From contig NZ_CALEJS010000024.1 in the NCBI RefSeq assembly GCF_937898475.1, positions 1 to 64,000 on the forward strand: DNA of 64,000 bases, read 5' to 3'. The notes beneath the pieces were generated by a model that did not search any database, was not told the origin of the DNA, and saw only the letters and a list, made by a program, of their open reading frames with translations. The first letter of the stretch is position 1. Each line of letters starts with the position of its first letter. Made by a program: the position numbers and the translations under genes. This document shows, in pieces, positions 17,901 to 26,325 of this stretch. Source of the stretch: an uncultured Chitinophaga sp. (GTDB taxonomy: Bacteria > Bacteroidota > Bacteroidia > Chitinophagales > Chitinophagaceae).

Positions 17901-18308
17901 GCTACATCGCGCATCACCATTGAACGCCTGGGACAGAATGCCGTGAACTTCAGAAAGAAGGTAGCGGAAAACAGGTGGACGGGCCCCGGTACCAGCAACA
18001 CCGTACCACGCGCTATTTATAACAATGCCTATAATCTGTATAACTCCAGCCGCTGGATGGAAGACGGCTCTTTTCTGCGACTGCGTACTGTATCGCTGGG
18101 ATATGAGCTGCCTTCCTCCTGGCTGTCGAGAGCGAAGATCAAGCGTTTGCGGGTATACCTGCAGGCGGATAACCTGTGGCTGATCACCAACTATTCCGGG
18201 CTGGATCCCGAAGTAAGCTCAGACATGGATCCGCGCTTCCTGGGAGAAGATAACCTGGTGCTGCCGCAGCCCCGCTCCTTCAACGCAGGCATTAACCTGA
18301 ATTTCTAA
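14946..18308 (+). CDS. SusC/RagA family TonB-linked outer-membrane transporter with STN domain
   Basis: A 1120-residue transporter. It has a signal peptide (about 1-40) and an STN secretin/TonB short N-terminal domain (about 46-117), which is the signalling domain that contacts FecR. A carboxypeptidase-regulatory-like Ig domain (about 130-205, SGAVRDADNGDPLPGVTVSVKG) precedes the plug (YVVDGVPI and ASAAIYGSRATNGVILITT) and a large beta-barrel ending in NLNF. It imports a glycan or oligosaccharide with the SusD lipoprotein encoded immediately downstream (4 bases). The STN domain agrees with control by the ECF sigma/FecR pair upstream. Substrate is unknown. Confidence 0.95.
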   Translation: MKRSLPNKCGFLPPGGRPFRTLLMLMLAAGLQLSAATKGQDKGLDVEVSNASLETVFRIVRKQSDYLFIFKDENLAKTAAKITLHLKDATIEQVMDRCLEGSPLSYRIVDKTVILVKREDAQGTLQEQVVQLSGAVRDADNGDPLPGVTVSVKGATIGTTTNGNGQFVLNNVKLPATLVFSYIGFSTQTVEAGQRREFDIRLKRESRDMQQVVVIGYGTQKKTELTGAIGTFRPDDLNARPVLGPDQLLQGRVAGVNVSSGAGMPGSAVRVSVRGIGSLSASNEPLYVVDGVPIIPHDAAMTNFGNKMNPLSELNPADIASVEVLKDAASAAIYGSRATNGVILITTKSGRKGSGQLSVNAYTGVSEVPNLDKVQMADSRLYLEVVNEAIDNYNKQYGYTPGNSKFITGIDHPYPGLPDTDWMDLVLRKAWTQNIDLSVSGGNDKTTYYISGGFLNQQGTVIYNDLQKYTGRINLNSEPLDWLRVGVNVGFSYSDNNRVPGSNLGSTVMGRSLPQRPFDRPYKPNGEYYVGGTADLVYHNPIQILKEEVANLKNYRLLGNAFAELKLTKDLRFKTTFGSDIGYTHDYIYYNQQHPYGTGNGRIVDERRLLTNLLVENTLNYSHTFGELKLDLLAGHSFQRMMVSNNSIDGNGFPAPSFDVLAAASVINNASTNLYGNAMESYFGRANFAWKDRYLLGMSIRTDGSSRFSPDNRYGYFPSVSAGWQVSRESFWNMPATDLKLRASYGATGNQEGVSNYGYQSLTGGGYNYDGKSGIAITGFGNNRLTWEKANQLDAGVELGLLGGAVNLTVDYFRKNTTNLLYNMPIQGTSGFTSITSNIGSMLNYGLETSIGTDLHFGGLNWRSDFNISFVKNRITSLIGNNEALSVGANRALQVGQDIGSIWVYKMTGIYQDDKEVPEPLQAIGVRAGDVKYEDVNGDGNIDINDRQIVGSSNPSFYGGWNNTFRYRNFDLSIFMNYMYGQDVYATSRITIERLGQNAVNFRKKVAENRWTGPGTSNTVPRAIYNNAYNLYNSSRWMEDGSFLRLRTVSLGYELPSSWLSRAKIKRLRVYLQADNLWLITNYSGLDPEVSSDMDPRFLGEDNLVLPQPRSFNAGINLNF

Positions 18309-18312
18309 ACCG

Positions 18313-19611
18313 ATGCAAACTATTGTCATGAAACGATTCGTATTACCGGTACTGTTAGCCGCCCTGTGTATGCTTGCTTCCTGCAGTAAAATGCTCGATG
18401 TGGATTCACACTCTGCCGTGGCCACCAACACCCTCACGGAAGCGGATGTGGAATCCTTCCTGGTGGGTATCTACAACCGTGTACAAAACGCGCCCGGCGC
18501 GGAGTCTTATATTTCCTTTGACATCACCGGCGGTAACCTGATCAATGCAGGAGCTACCAGCGACGGGGGACTGAACACTTTTATCACCAACATACTGCGG
18601 CCTGAGAACGGCCTGATGTCTGCCGCATGGAACGGCTACTATTCCGCCCTTTACCAGGTGAACAACCTCTTACAGGTAACAGCCAGCCTGCCCGAAACCC
18701 AGCGTAACCTGGAGATCTCCGGCACGGCCCATTTCTTCCGCGCCTATCTCTACTACAACCTGGTGACCCGCTGGGGCGGCGTACCATTACTGGAGCAGAA
18801 CAACGCCGAAAAGGTAAAACGGAACACAGAAGCCGAAATATGGGCCTTTATTGAAAAGGAATTACAGCTGGCGATTGACAGGGCCCCTGCCTATGCCGCA
18901 GGCCAGTACTACCTGGTGTCTTCCGTTGCCGCCAAAGCGCTGATGGCGCGGGTAAAGCTGGCGCAGAACAAAAAACCGGAAGCGGCCGCACTGGCAGAAG
19001 AAGTGATTGGCAGCGGCCTTTTCCAGCTGGACGACTTTGAGAAAATTTTCAGGGCTACCGCCAACAACGAAGAGATCTTCTCTTTCAAGAACCTCACCAT
19101 CGAGTCTTCCGTACGGGTAAGCACCCTGTTCTATACCTATGCCCACCCGGTAAAGGGCAGCTACGTATACCGCCCTACCCAGGAAACAATGGACCTGTTC
19201 ACAGAAACGGATAAACGCAAAGCCATCTCTGTTGACACTTACGAAGGCCTGCGGGTGATCAACAAATATCCCAGCGGCCAGTCTGGTACCGATCCCCTGG
19301 TGGTGATCCGCCTGGCGGAAATGTACCTGATCAGTGCAGAGGCACAGGGACTGGCGGGTTTACACCGCCTCAATGAGCTGCGCGCGGTAAGAGGGCTGGC
19401 GGCTGTCAACCCCGCCAGTGAAGCCGCCTACCTGGATGCCGTACTGCTGGAAAGAAGGAAAGAATTTCTGGGAGAAGGTTACCGGTGGTACGACCTGGTA
19501 CGCACCGGGAAAACGGCCGAACTGGGACTGGCGCCAAGGGAAGTGAAGTATCCGATTCCGATGAATGAACTGGCGCTTAACAATCTTCTTCAACAAAACG
19601 ATGACTATTAA
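18313..19611 (+). CDS. SusD/RagB family surface glycan-binding lipoprotein
   Basis: A 432-residue lipoprotein with lipobox LASC (Cys24) and SusD-type TPR helices (AHFFRAYLYYNLVTRWGGVPLL). The C-terminal part carries the usual RLAEMYLISAEA and RRKEFLGEGYRWYDLVRTGK motifs. It pairs with the SusC transporter encoded 4 bases upstream. An internal ATG five codons in (18328) is an alternative start that keeps the signal peptide. At 432 residues it is on the short side for the family. The downstream gene starts 4 bases after its stop, so the operon continues. Confidence 0.93.
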   Translation: MQTIVMKRFVLPVLLAALCMLASCSKMLDVDSHSAVATNTLTEADVESFLVGIYNRVQNAPGAESYISFDITGGNLINAGATSDGGLNTFITNILRPENGLMSAAWNGYYSALYQVNNLLQVTASLPETQRNLEISGTAHFFRAYLYYNLVTRWGGVPLLEQNNAEKVKRNTEAEIWAFIEKELQLAIDRAPAYAAGQYYLVSSVAAKALMARVKLAQNKKPEAAALAEEVIGSGLFQLDDFEKIFRATANNEEIFSFKNLTIESSVRVSTLFYTYAHPVKGSYVYRPTQETMDLFTETDKRKAISVDTYEGLRVINKYPSGQSGTDPLVVIRLAEMYLISAEAQGLAGLHRLNELRAVRGLAAVNPASEAAYLDAVLLERRKEFLGEGYRWYDLVRTGKTAELGLAPREVKYPIPMNELALNNLLQQNDDY

Positions 19612-19615
19612 AACC

Positions 19616-20530
19616 ATGAAAAAAAATATGCACCTGATACCCGCATTGCTTAGCCTGTTCATACTGGCAAGCAGCTGTGAAAAAGATTCACAGGCACAGG
19701 TACCACCTGTAAATATAAAAAGCCCGCTCACCCAACTGATAAAAGACAGCACCGACCTGGTGGCGCAGGTATTCTCTGACACTATCTTCCAGGTGAGCGA
19801 AGGCATCCGGGAAACAGATGTACACTACCTCAGCAAAACCGGCTATGCCATGCACATGTTCATACTGGAGGTAGATCTCAACAACCCGAAACTGAAAGTA
19901 GAAGCGGCCACGCCCTATAACGTAGACGGCTATGCCATGCAGACCGTACCCGATATGGCAAGATACCTGGAACCTGCAGAAGGCCGGGTATTGGCGGGTG
20001 TGAATGCAGACTTCTTCAACACCTCTACCGGTGAGCCGCGCGGTATACTGATCCGCAACGGTAAAATACTGAAGACCACCTGGGCCAATGCACGCAGCGC
20101 CACCTTTATGGGCGTACGTAAGAACGGCCAGGTATTTATTGGCGACCGCGAAGACTTTGCCGCTATGAAAGATGATTTTGAGGATGCACTGGGCGGCGGC
20201 CCCATGCTGGTGAAAGATAACGTGATACTGACGCAGACGGACCTGAGCATTGAGCCGCGCACGGGCATCGGCATGAGCAACAAAGGCAAGCTGTATTTCA
20301 TTGTGGTAGATGGCCGCAGCTTTTATTATTCCAACGGCATTACCATTACAGACCTGGGGCGCATGCTCAAAGCCTGCGGCGCTAATATAGCCATTAACGT
20401 GGATGGCGGCGGCTCTTCCACTTTTATGATCAAACATCCGCTGGCAGAAGTATGGCAGGTACGCAACCGCCCTTCTGACGGTACCAACAGGGCGGTAGGC
20501 AATGCCTGGATGATCCTTTCCAAACCTTAA
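19616..20530 (+). CDS. phosphodiester glycosidase (NAGPA family) lipoprotein
   Basis: A 304-residue protein from the ATG at 19616, with lipobox SSC (Cys21). The family signature is the run ALGGGPMLVKD, RTGIGMSNKG, FIVVDGR and NVDGGGSSTF, followed by RAVGNAWMI. NAGPA-domain enzymes cleave GlcNAc-1-phosphodiester bonds; in bacteria they act on phosphodiester-linked sugars in cell-surface or host glycans. Membrane anchoring suggests periplasmic or surface action. It follows SusD by 4 bases, so the SusCD substrate may carry a sugar-phosphodiester linkage. The exact substrate is inferred only. Confidence 0.88.
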   Translation: MKKNMHLIPALLSLFILASSCEKDSQAQVPPVNIKSPLTQLIKDSTDLVAQVFSDTIFQVSEGIRETDVHYLSKTGYAMHMFILEVDLNNPKLKVEAATPYNVDGYAMQTVPDMARYLEPAEGRVLAGVNADFFNTSTGEPRGILIRNGKILKTTWANARSATFMGVRKNGQVFIGDREDFAAMKDDFEDALGGGPMLVKDNVILTQTDLSIEPRTGIGMSNKGKLYFIVVDGRSFYYSNGITITDLGRMLKACGANIAINVDGGGSSTFMIKHPLAEVWQVRNRPSDGTNRAVGNAWMILSKP

Positions 20531-20542
20531 ATCCCTATACCT

Positions 20543-21859
20543 ATGCAAAAGATCCTGAAATATTGCCTGGTATTATTCTTTATCAGCACGTTGGCCTGCA
20601 ATAAGGATGAGGAGCCTGCCAATGCCCTGCAGCCGGTGATCAGCACCGTATGGCCACTGGAAGGTAACGCGGCTACCATTGTGACGATACGTGGTAAGCA
20701 CTTCAGTGGCATCCGCACAGAGAATACCGTAAAATTCAATGGCGTGGAGGCCGTGGTGATAGAAGCCACCACGGGTCAGCTGCAGGTGGTAAGTCCGGAA
20801 GACGGCAGCACCGGGCCTATCACCATCGCGGTGCGCAATATGGAAATCAGCGGTCCCGTATTCACCTATTCAGCACCGTCGGAAGAATATACGGTGAAAG
20901 TGTTTGCCGGTGATGTAACAGCCGGTTCCGTAGATGGCCCCGCCACGGTTGCCCGGTTTAAAAGTCCGGAGGGGGTGGCCATCGATGCTGCCGGTAATCT
21001 CATTGTTACAGACCGCGGCAACAACCGCATCCGCAGGATTACGCCTGACGGCGTGGTGAGCCCCATTGCGGGCGCCACTACCGCCGGCTTTGCCAACGGC
21101 CCTGCAACAGACGCCCGGTTCCGCCTGCCCTGGAGATCGACCGTGGATAAGGCGGGCAATATCTATGTGGCTGACCGCGACAATCACTGCATCCGCAAGA
21201 TTGCGGCAGATGGCACCGTGAGCACCTTAGCAGGCAGCGGTACCGCCGGTTTTGCTGATGGCAGTAAAGACGCGGCCATGTTCAACCAGCCGCTGGATGT
21301 AGCGGTAGATGATGCGGGCAATGTATTTGTGGCAGACAACCTGAATCACCGCATCCGCAAAATTACGCCTGACGGACAGGTGAGCACGCTTGCGGGTGAT
21401 GGTACGGCCGGTTATGCAGACGGCAATGGTACCAGCGCCCGGTTAAAGAATCCCAGTGGTTTAACAATGGATACTGCCGGCAACCTGTTGGTAGCCGACC
21501 GGCTGAACCACCGCATCCGTAAAGTGAGCATGGCAGGTGAAGTAAGCACGGTAGCGGGCGACGGAACCACCGGTTACAGGGATGGCGATGCCGCCGCTGC
21601 AAGGTTTGCAGATCCTTACGGTATTACGGTAGACAGCAAGGGAAATATACTGGTAGCTGATCTTAACAATAACAAAGTGCGTAAATTGAGCAGCGGTACG
21701 GTCAGCACGGTAGCCGGCAGTGGTAAAGGTTTCCTGGATGGCGACGGTGCAGCTGCACAGCTGAACCAGCCTACCGATGTATGTACAGATGCAGCGGGTA
21801 ACATTTACGTGGCTGACCTTGGGAATAATTGTATCCGAAAAATATCCTTGCTGAAATAA
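20543..21859 (+). CDS. IPT/TIG and NHL-repeat beta-propeller lipoprotein
   Basis: A 438-residue lipoprotein (lipobox TLAC, Cys19). An IPT/TIG domain (about 30-110) is followed by six NHL-type repeats of about 53 residues, each with the pattern VSTxAGxGTAGxxDG...AGNxxVADxxNHxIRKI. Six repeats are enough to close a six-bladed propeller. The product is probably surface- or periplasm-facing and binds glycan or protein; no catalytic residues are evident. It lies 12 bases after the phosphodiester glycosidase gene and 9 bases before the SGNH gene, inside the same operon. Confidence 0.88.
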   Translation: MQKILKYCLVLFFISTLACNKDEEPANALQPVISTVWPLEGNAATIVTIRGKHFSGIRTENTVKFNGVEAVVIEATTGQLQVVSPEDGSTGPITIAVRNMEISGPVFTYSAPSEEYTVKVFAGDVTAGSVDGPATVARFKSPEGVAIDAAGNLIVTDRGNNRIRRITPDGVVSPIAGATTAGFANGPATDARFRLPWRSTVDKAGNIYVADRDNHCIRKIAADGTVSTLAGSGTAGFADGSKDAAMFNQPLDVAVDDAGNVFVADNLNHRIRKITPDGQVSTLAGDGTAGYADGNGTSARLKNPSGLTMDTAGNLLVADRLNHRIRKVSMAGEVSTVAGDGTTGYRDGDAAAARFADPYGITVDSKGNILVADLNNNKVRKLSSGTVSTVAGSGKGFLDGDGAAAQLNQPTDVCTDAAGNIYVADLGNNCIRKISLLK

Positions 21860-21868
21860 AAGTATAAA

Positions 21869-22963
21869 ATGAAAGTCCTGCTATTTCTCAGCGCAGCGCT
21901 GTCCTTTGTGAAACCTTGTTTTTCACAGGACAGCCTGCGTTATGCAGCCGCCAATACACTCCTGATGAGCGGCAAAGCCAAAACCACACAACTGCCCTAC
22001 CAGCGAATAGACAGCGCTGAAACACGTGAGATGCCGCCCATAGTGCGCAACCTTGCGAAACGGAGCGCGGGCATTGCCATTTTGTTTGAGACCAACTCAA
22101 CGGTGATCCGTGCCCGTTGGAAGCTGGCGGAAGAAGTGTATATGCCCAACATGACGCCTATAGGCCACAGCGGCCTGGACCTGTATTGCCTGAAGAACGG
22201 CAAATGGCAGTTTGTAAGCGTAGCGCGCCCGGCTAAAGGCACGTCGCAGCGGCAGCTGATCGTACAGCACCTGGACAGCAGTATGAAACAGTTCATGCTG
22301 TATTTGCCTTTATATAACAGCGTGGACTCGCTGGAGATCGGGGTTGCGCAAAGTGCGCAGATCCGCGTTCCTGCGCAGCCGGGCGTGAACAAAAACAAGC
22401 GCGTGGTGATATATGGGTCCAGCGTGGTGCAGGGGGCTTCCGCCAGCAGGCCCGGTATGGCCTACCCGGCGCAGCTGCAACGCCGCACCGGTTATGATGT
22501 GATCAACCTGGGCTTCAGCGGCAACGCAAAAATGGAGGCCGCCGTGGCGCAGTACCTGGCTACTGTTCCGGCAGATCTGTATGTGCTGGATTGTATTCCC
22601 AATCCTTCGGCGGAGCAGATCAGGGAAAGATCTTATCCGTTTATCAAATACCTGCGGGAGCATCAACCCAATGTGCCGGTCATCCTGGTAGAGACCATTT
22701 TCCGGGAAAACGGGTATTGGGACCTGCAATTAGGTCAGCGGGTAGCGGCACAGAACCGGGAGATCCGTACAACGTATGAAAGACTGTTGAAAGAAGGTTA
22801 CAAAAATCTATACTACATTCCTTCGGAAGCACTGGTGGGCAATGACCATGAGGCAACGGTGGATGGGATCCATTTGTCTGACCTGGGCTTTGACAGGATA
22901 GCGACTACGTTGTTGCCGGTGATACAAAAGGCATTGAAAGCAACCGGGCGGCCTGGAAAATAA
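21869..22963 (+). CDS. SGNH/GDSL esterase with N-terminal GxDLY domain
   Basis: A 364-residue exported protein (signal peptide 1 to about 19). An N-terminal beta domain containing GHSGLDLY (GxDLY domain, about 25-165) precedes the lipase_GDSL_3-type SGNH domain. Block I is IYGSSVVQG with nucleophile Ser185, block II has INLGFSGNAKME, and the C-terminal DGIHLSDLGF supplies the Asp/His pair. Such proteins are carbohydrate or acyl esterases. It ends the glycan operon, 11 bases from the convergent giant gene, and would deacylate the substrate taken up by SusCD. Confidence 0.88.
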   Translation: MKVLLFLSAALSFVKPCFSQDSLRYAAANTLLMSGKAKTTQLPYQRIDSAETREMPPIVRNLAKRSAGIAILFETNSTVIRARWKLAEEVYMPNMTPIGHSGLDLYCLKNGKWQFVSVARPAKGTSQRQLIVQHLDSSMKQFMLYLPLYNSVDSLEIGVAQSAQIRVPAQPGVNKNKRVVIYGSSVVQGASASRPGMAYPAQLQRRTGYDVINLGFSGNAKMEAAVAQYLATVPADLYVLDCIPNPSAEQIRERSYPFIKYLREHQPNVPVILVETIFRENGYWDLQLGQRVAAQNREIRTTYERLLKEGYKNLYYIPSEALVGNDHEATVDGIHLSDLGFDRIATTLLPVIQKALKATGRPGK

Positions 22964-22975
22964 CGGCGCCTGTAC

Positions 22976-25900
22976 TTAAGGGGTATCTTCCAGGTTCATC
23001 GCCGTTGGCGTATCACTTCCTTTTTCTTCCTCCACATCAATGGACTCATCCATCTCCTGGGGTGCGGTGGTTGTATCTGATGACGATGCAGGGGCCAATG
23101 ATGGCGGAGGACTGAATGCGAAGCCGGGTCCCCCGCGGCTGGAAGGCAACGCGCTTATGCCCTCCACCAGTTCCGGTAAGGCCTTTCTTGTTTTACTGGG
23201 CCTTTTACTCTTTCCTTCTTCTGTGTGTCTCTTTTTAATATTAACTGATTTGGCGGCATCCGTTTCTTCTTCTTCGCGATCAGATATATCTGTACCATCA
23301 TCATCATCATCTTCTTCTTCTATAGCTGCTACTGAAGTACCAACATCGTGCTTTTTATCGGCATCTTTCTCTATCCTTTCGGGCGTGTACAATTTGGTAA
23401 AGTGATTGATGCCATCATGATAGATAAACAGAGGCGGCGCTGAATCTGCATTGCTCGATTCATCAACATAAGTATCACCCTCATACACCACTACAACCCC
23501 CCAGCCGTCTAAACCGAGCACTTCCAGGATGATATCGAGGTTGGCCGTACTGGCAGCTAACATTTCACCCACCGGGGCCCCCAGGCGTTTCCTGATGCGG
23601 ATAATAGTGTCGCCATCAGCACGGGGCACACCTGCGGCATCAGTAATGGCATTGATCAGGCAATTATTGACGTGGGTAAGCCATGCTGCATCGTCTTTCT
23701 TTGCTTCCAGTTCCATAGTCTCTTTTGGGCTGAGCACTGCAGCCTCCTCTTCCTCCGGCTCCGTTTCAGCAGTAAACCGATCAAGCTCATTATCCTCTAT
23801 TTTTTCATCCCGTTGATCCACCATACGCTTATTTGTGACGTATTGATAGGATTTCGGATATGCTTCCTTTATATATCCTTCATGCAATGTTGGATTTCCT
23901 CCATCTCTCAGGCCGTTAATGGCTTCCGTTATAGTGGCTTTACTTGCGCCGCGCCCGTGTTTTTCAAACAGCAATAGTACCTTCCGGTATTTACCTTCAC
24001 CGTGACCGGTGGTATCGATCTTATCAACCGTTACACCCGGTATCAGGTTAAAGAACGTGAGTATGGCACTAATCATCTCCTGTATGGTGGAGATGTTTGC
24101 ATTTTCCGGAACTACTTTTTCATTAGCCTTAATATTCTTTTCAGCAGCTGGCCTTACATACGGTACATTGCTGCCTTTTGGCATACGCTTCCTATCCTCA
24201 TCAAATGTCAACACCTCCTTGCTCATTTCCTTCAACGCGGTGGCGGCGGCAGCAATATCTTTACCTATGATCCTGGCCCTTATCCTGTCAAGGTGCACCA
24301 CCCAGGCAGTAGTGTGTGCGCCCATCGTTTTTGTAAATGGAGACGGCGGCCTGCCGCTGGATAGCATTTGCCTGATGTCTCCCTTCTCATCCAATATAAT
24401 CTGGATAGCCATAGGGTTAAGCTGACTGCCAAGGGTTTTCACACCGGGGGCTTTTTCCCGGGGCTTTTCATCTTCCTTCTTTTCTTTTTCCGGTCTTCCT
24501 GAGGTGCCTGCTTTTGCCTTCTCCGGCTGTTCGACCTTCTCTGGCGTAAATGCGTTAAAAGGGTTATTACCCTGATAATCTTTAATTCCCGTTAAGGCGG
24601 AGCGGGCGTTGGCGGTTAACACTCCTTCGTTCCGTTGCCCGGTATATTGCTTCAATGCAGCGTTGATCGCGTTGTCAATTACGTCTTTTCCTTCTTTGTA
24701 TTGTGGTACGCGTTCTGCTACCAGCTTGTTGACATCTTCAAATTCTTTGTGGAGGTCTTCGATCTGGCCGCTGAATTCATTTCCCAGCTCCTTATTCAGC
24801 GGGTAGACCTCCTTCATCAGCTCCATTGCAGTGCGTTGCTCATTATAGGTGGAGGTTATTAATTTCAGAATTGACAACTTAATATTCTCACCCCACAAGA
24901 ATTTTTCCTTCTCTATCGAAGTAGCGCCGTTGCGCGCTTTATTCAGCGCTGCCCTAACATCATGGATGAGATTTCTGATATTCTGTTGCTTAATCTTTTT
25001 CAGGTTTTCAAAGAAGTCACCCGCCAATTGCGCCCCTATTTTCGCATACACCCTGGGGAATAACCGCTCGATGCTTTTCTTATGCTGCTCCCATATCACT
25101 TTAATGAAGCCAATTTTTTCCTCAACAACACCCTCCTTTCCCAACTTGGCTGCGTCTACACCGCCTCCTGTCAGGGCCTGGAATGTAGTTACATTTTTCT
25201 CTACGGCAACCTGACCGGCAGAACGATCATCAAACAGGCCGAACACTGCTTCCAGCAATGTTTTATCAGTTATTATCTCTTTCCCTCTTTCAAAGGCGCT
25301 CAGGATCTTTGCGCCACGGGTCTCACCGTGCCCTCTGCCTGCGGTGCCCTTACTTTTCACACCTACATTTACGGTGCTGAAGGGCACCAGCTCCCGGGCA
25401 TCCAGGTAGGCCGCAATGGCCTGCTGCAGGTGGCTGATCAGGAGATTGATGTTGCCGTCCTTACCTGCCGCGTCTGCGGCAGCAAGACTGCTCCTCAGGG
25501 TATCCCGTTCGTTATTGAACCGGCTGGCGATCATACTGCTCTCATTCAGAAACTTCACGCCTGGCAAGTCATTTAAATGGTCCGACAGGCCTCTCATATA
25601 CGCTAATGCCTCTTCGACGGACTTACCCTGCAGCGCAATATTGATCCCTTCTACCTGTACAATAAAAGCGGTGGTATGATCGCCCATAGAATCACTGTAC
25701 ACACGGGGAGGGCGGCCCCGAATTATGATATCTTTTATTTCTTTCCCGGGTGTCAGCCGGATCTGGGCAGAGGTAAGCTGTGCCACTTTCCCCTTCGCTG
25801 TTACAGGGGCCGCAGGCTTAAGTTGCAGTGAGAAACGCTGTAGTGAGGACTGTGATGGCGTTGAGCGGGCAGGCAAGGCGGCCGTATGCCAGGGTTGCGG

Positions 25901-26143
25901 AAATGATCCATGGGCTGCGTCTGTTACAGTAATAGCTGCAGGCTGGTAAGGCAGCGCAAAGCGCTGTACAGTGGGTAGGGCGGATGCCGTTTCGTTATGC
26001 GCTTCATCCGGCATATCAGACTTTTCTTCCTGCCACTGTAAAGGCGTTGGAGCCGGGAGTGACAGCCCTTTGTCGCCCGCATGCTGTGCAATGGGATGAC
26101 CGTTGGTAACCGGAACTGCTGTTTTCTGTTGCTGGTCTGGCAT
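22976..26143 (-). CDS. giant protein with two GRPP-MGxHTTA modules and OTU-like Cys/His domain
   Basis: The ATG at 26143 gives 1055 residues; a longer frame from a TTG at 26191 is less likely. No signal peptide or membrane segment is seen. The layout is a disordered N-terminus (1 to about 125) with two QRF motifs; module A with GRPP (143-146), MGDHTTA (153-159) and RGHGETRGAKILSAFERG (from 270); a helical middle; module B with GRPP (597-600), MGAHTTA (607-613) and GHGEGKYRKVLLLFEKHG (from 713); and a domain with NNCLINAI (Cys828) and HDGINHF (His914) that resembles an OTU/papain-like cysteine protease. An acidic repeat-rich tail (about 942-970) precedes a Pro/Ser-rich C-terminus. Polymorphic or injected effector character is inferred, not shown. 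Confidence 0.7.
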   Translation of the reverse strand: MPDQQQKTAVPVTNGHPIAQHAGDKGLSLPAPTPLQWQEEKSDMPDEAHNETASALPTVQRFALPYQPAAITVTDAAHGSFPQPWHTAALPARSTPSQSSLQRFSLQLKPAAPVTAKGKVAQLTSAQIRLTPGKEIKDIIIRGRPPRVYSDSMGDHTTAFIVQVEGINIALQGKSVEEALAYMRGLSDHLNDLPGVKFLNESSMIASRFNNERDTLRSSLAAADAAGKDGNINLLISHLQQAIAAYLDARELVPFSTVNVGVKSKGTAGRGHGETRGAKILSAFERGKEIITDKTLLEAVFGLFDDRSAGQVAVEKNVTTFQALTGGGVDAAKLGKEGVVEEKIGFIKVIWEQHKKSIERLFPRVYAKIGAQLAGDFFENLKKIKQQNIRNLIHDVRAALNKARNGATSIEKEKFLWGENIKLSILKLITSTYNEQRTAMELMKEVYPLNKELGNEFSGQIEDLHKEFEDVNKLVAERVPQYKEGKDVIDNAINAALKQYTGQRNEGVLTANARSALTGIKDYQGNNPFNAFTPEKVEQPEKAKAGTSGRPEKEKKEDEKPREKAPGVKTLGSQLNPMAIQIILDEKGDIRQMLSSGRPPSPFTKTMGAHTTAWVVHLDRIRARIIGKDIAAAATALKEMSKEVLTFDEDRKRMPKGSNVPYVRPAAEKNIKANEKVVPENANISTIQEMISAILTFFNLIPGVTVDKIDTTGHGEGKYRKVLLLFEKHGRGASKATITEAINGLRDGGNPTLHEGYIKEAYPKSYQYVTNKRMVDQRDEKIEDNELDRFTAETEPEEEEAAVLSPKETMELEAKKDDAAWLTHVNNCLINAITDAAGVPRADGDTIIRIRKRLGAPVGEMLAASTANLDIILEVLGLDGWGVVVVYEGDTYVDESSNADSAPPLFIYHDGINHFTKLYTPERIEKDADKKHDVGTSVAAIEEEDDDDDGTDISDREEEETDAAKSVNIKKRHTEEGKSKRPSKTRKALPELVEGISALPSSRGGPGFAFSPPPSLAPASSSDTTTAPQEMDESIDVEEEKGSDTPTAMNLEDTP

Positions 26144-26325
26144 TAACGATGGCTTATTTTGAGATATATACCCGTTAATGGCAAAATACAAAAATTCATC
26201 ATCAATTATTTGTTATATTGCAGTAGTACTTAGCAAACATCTGTACGACTAACTTGTTACCGTAAACCCATACCCGTTATTCAATACCATATCACCTATG
26301 TATTCCCTCACCATCAATCCTATAT

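Noticed and set aside
19688..20548. Minus-strand open frame opposite the phosphodiester glycosidase
   Set aside because: Shadow of a well-supported plus-strand gene.
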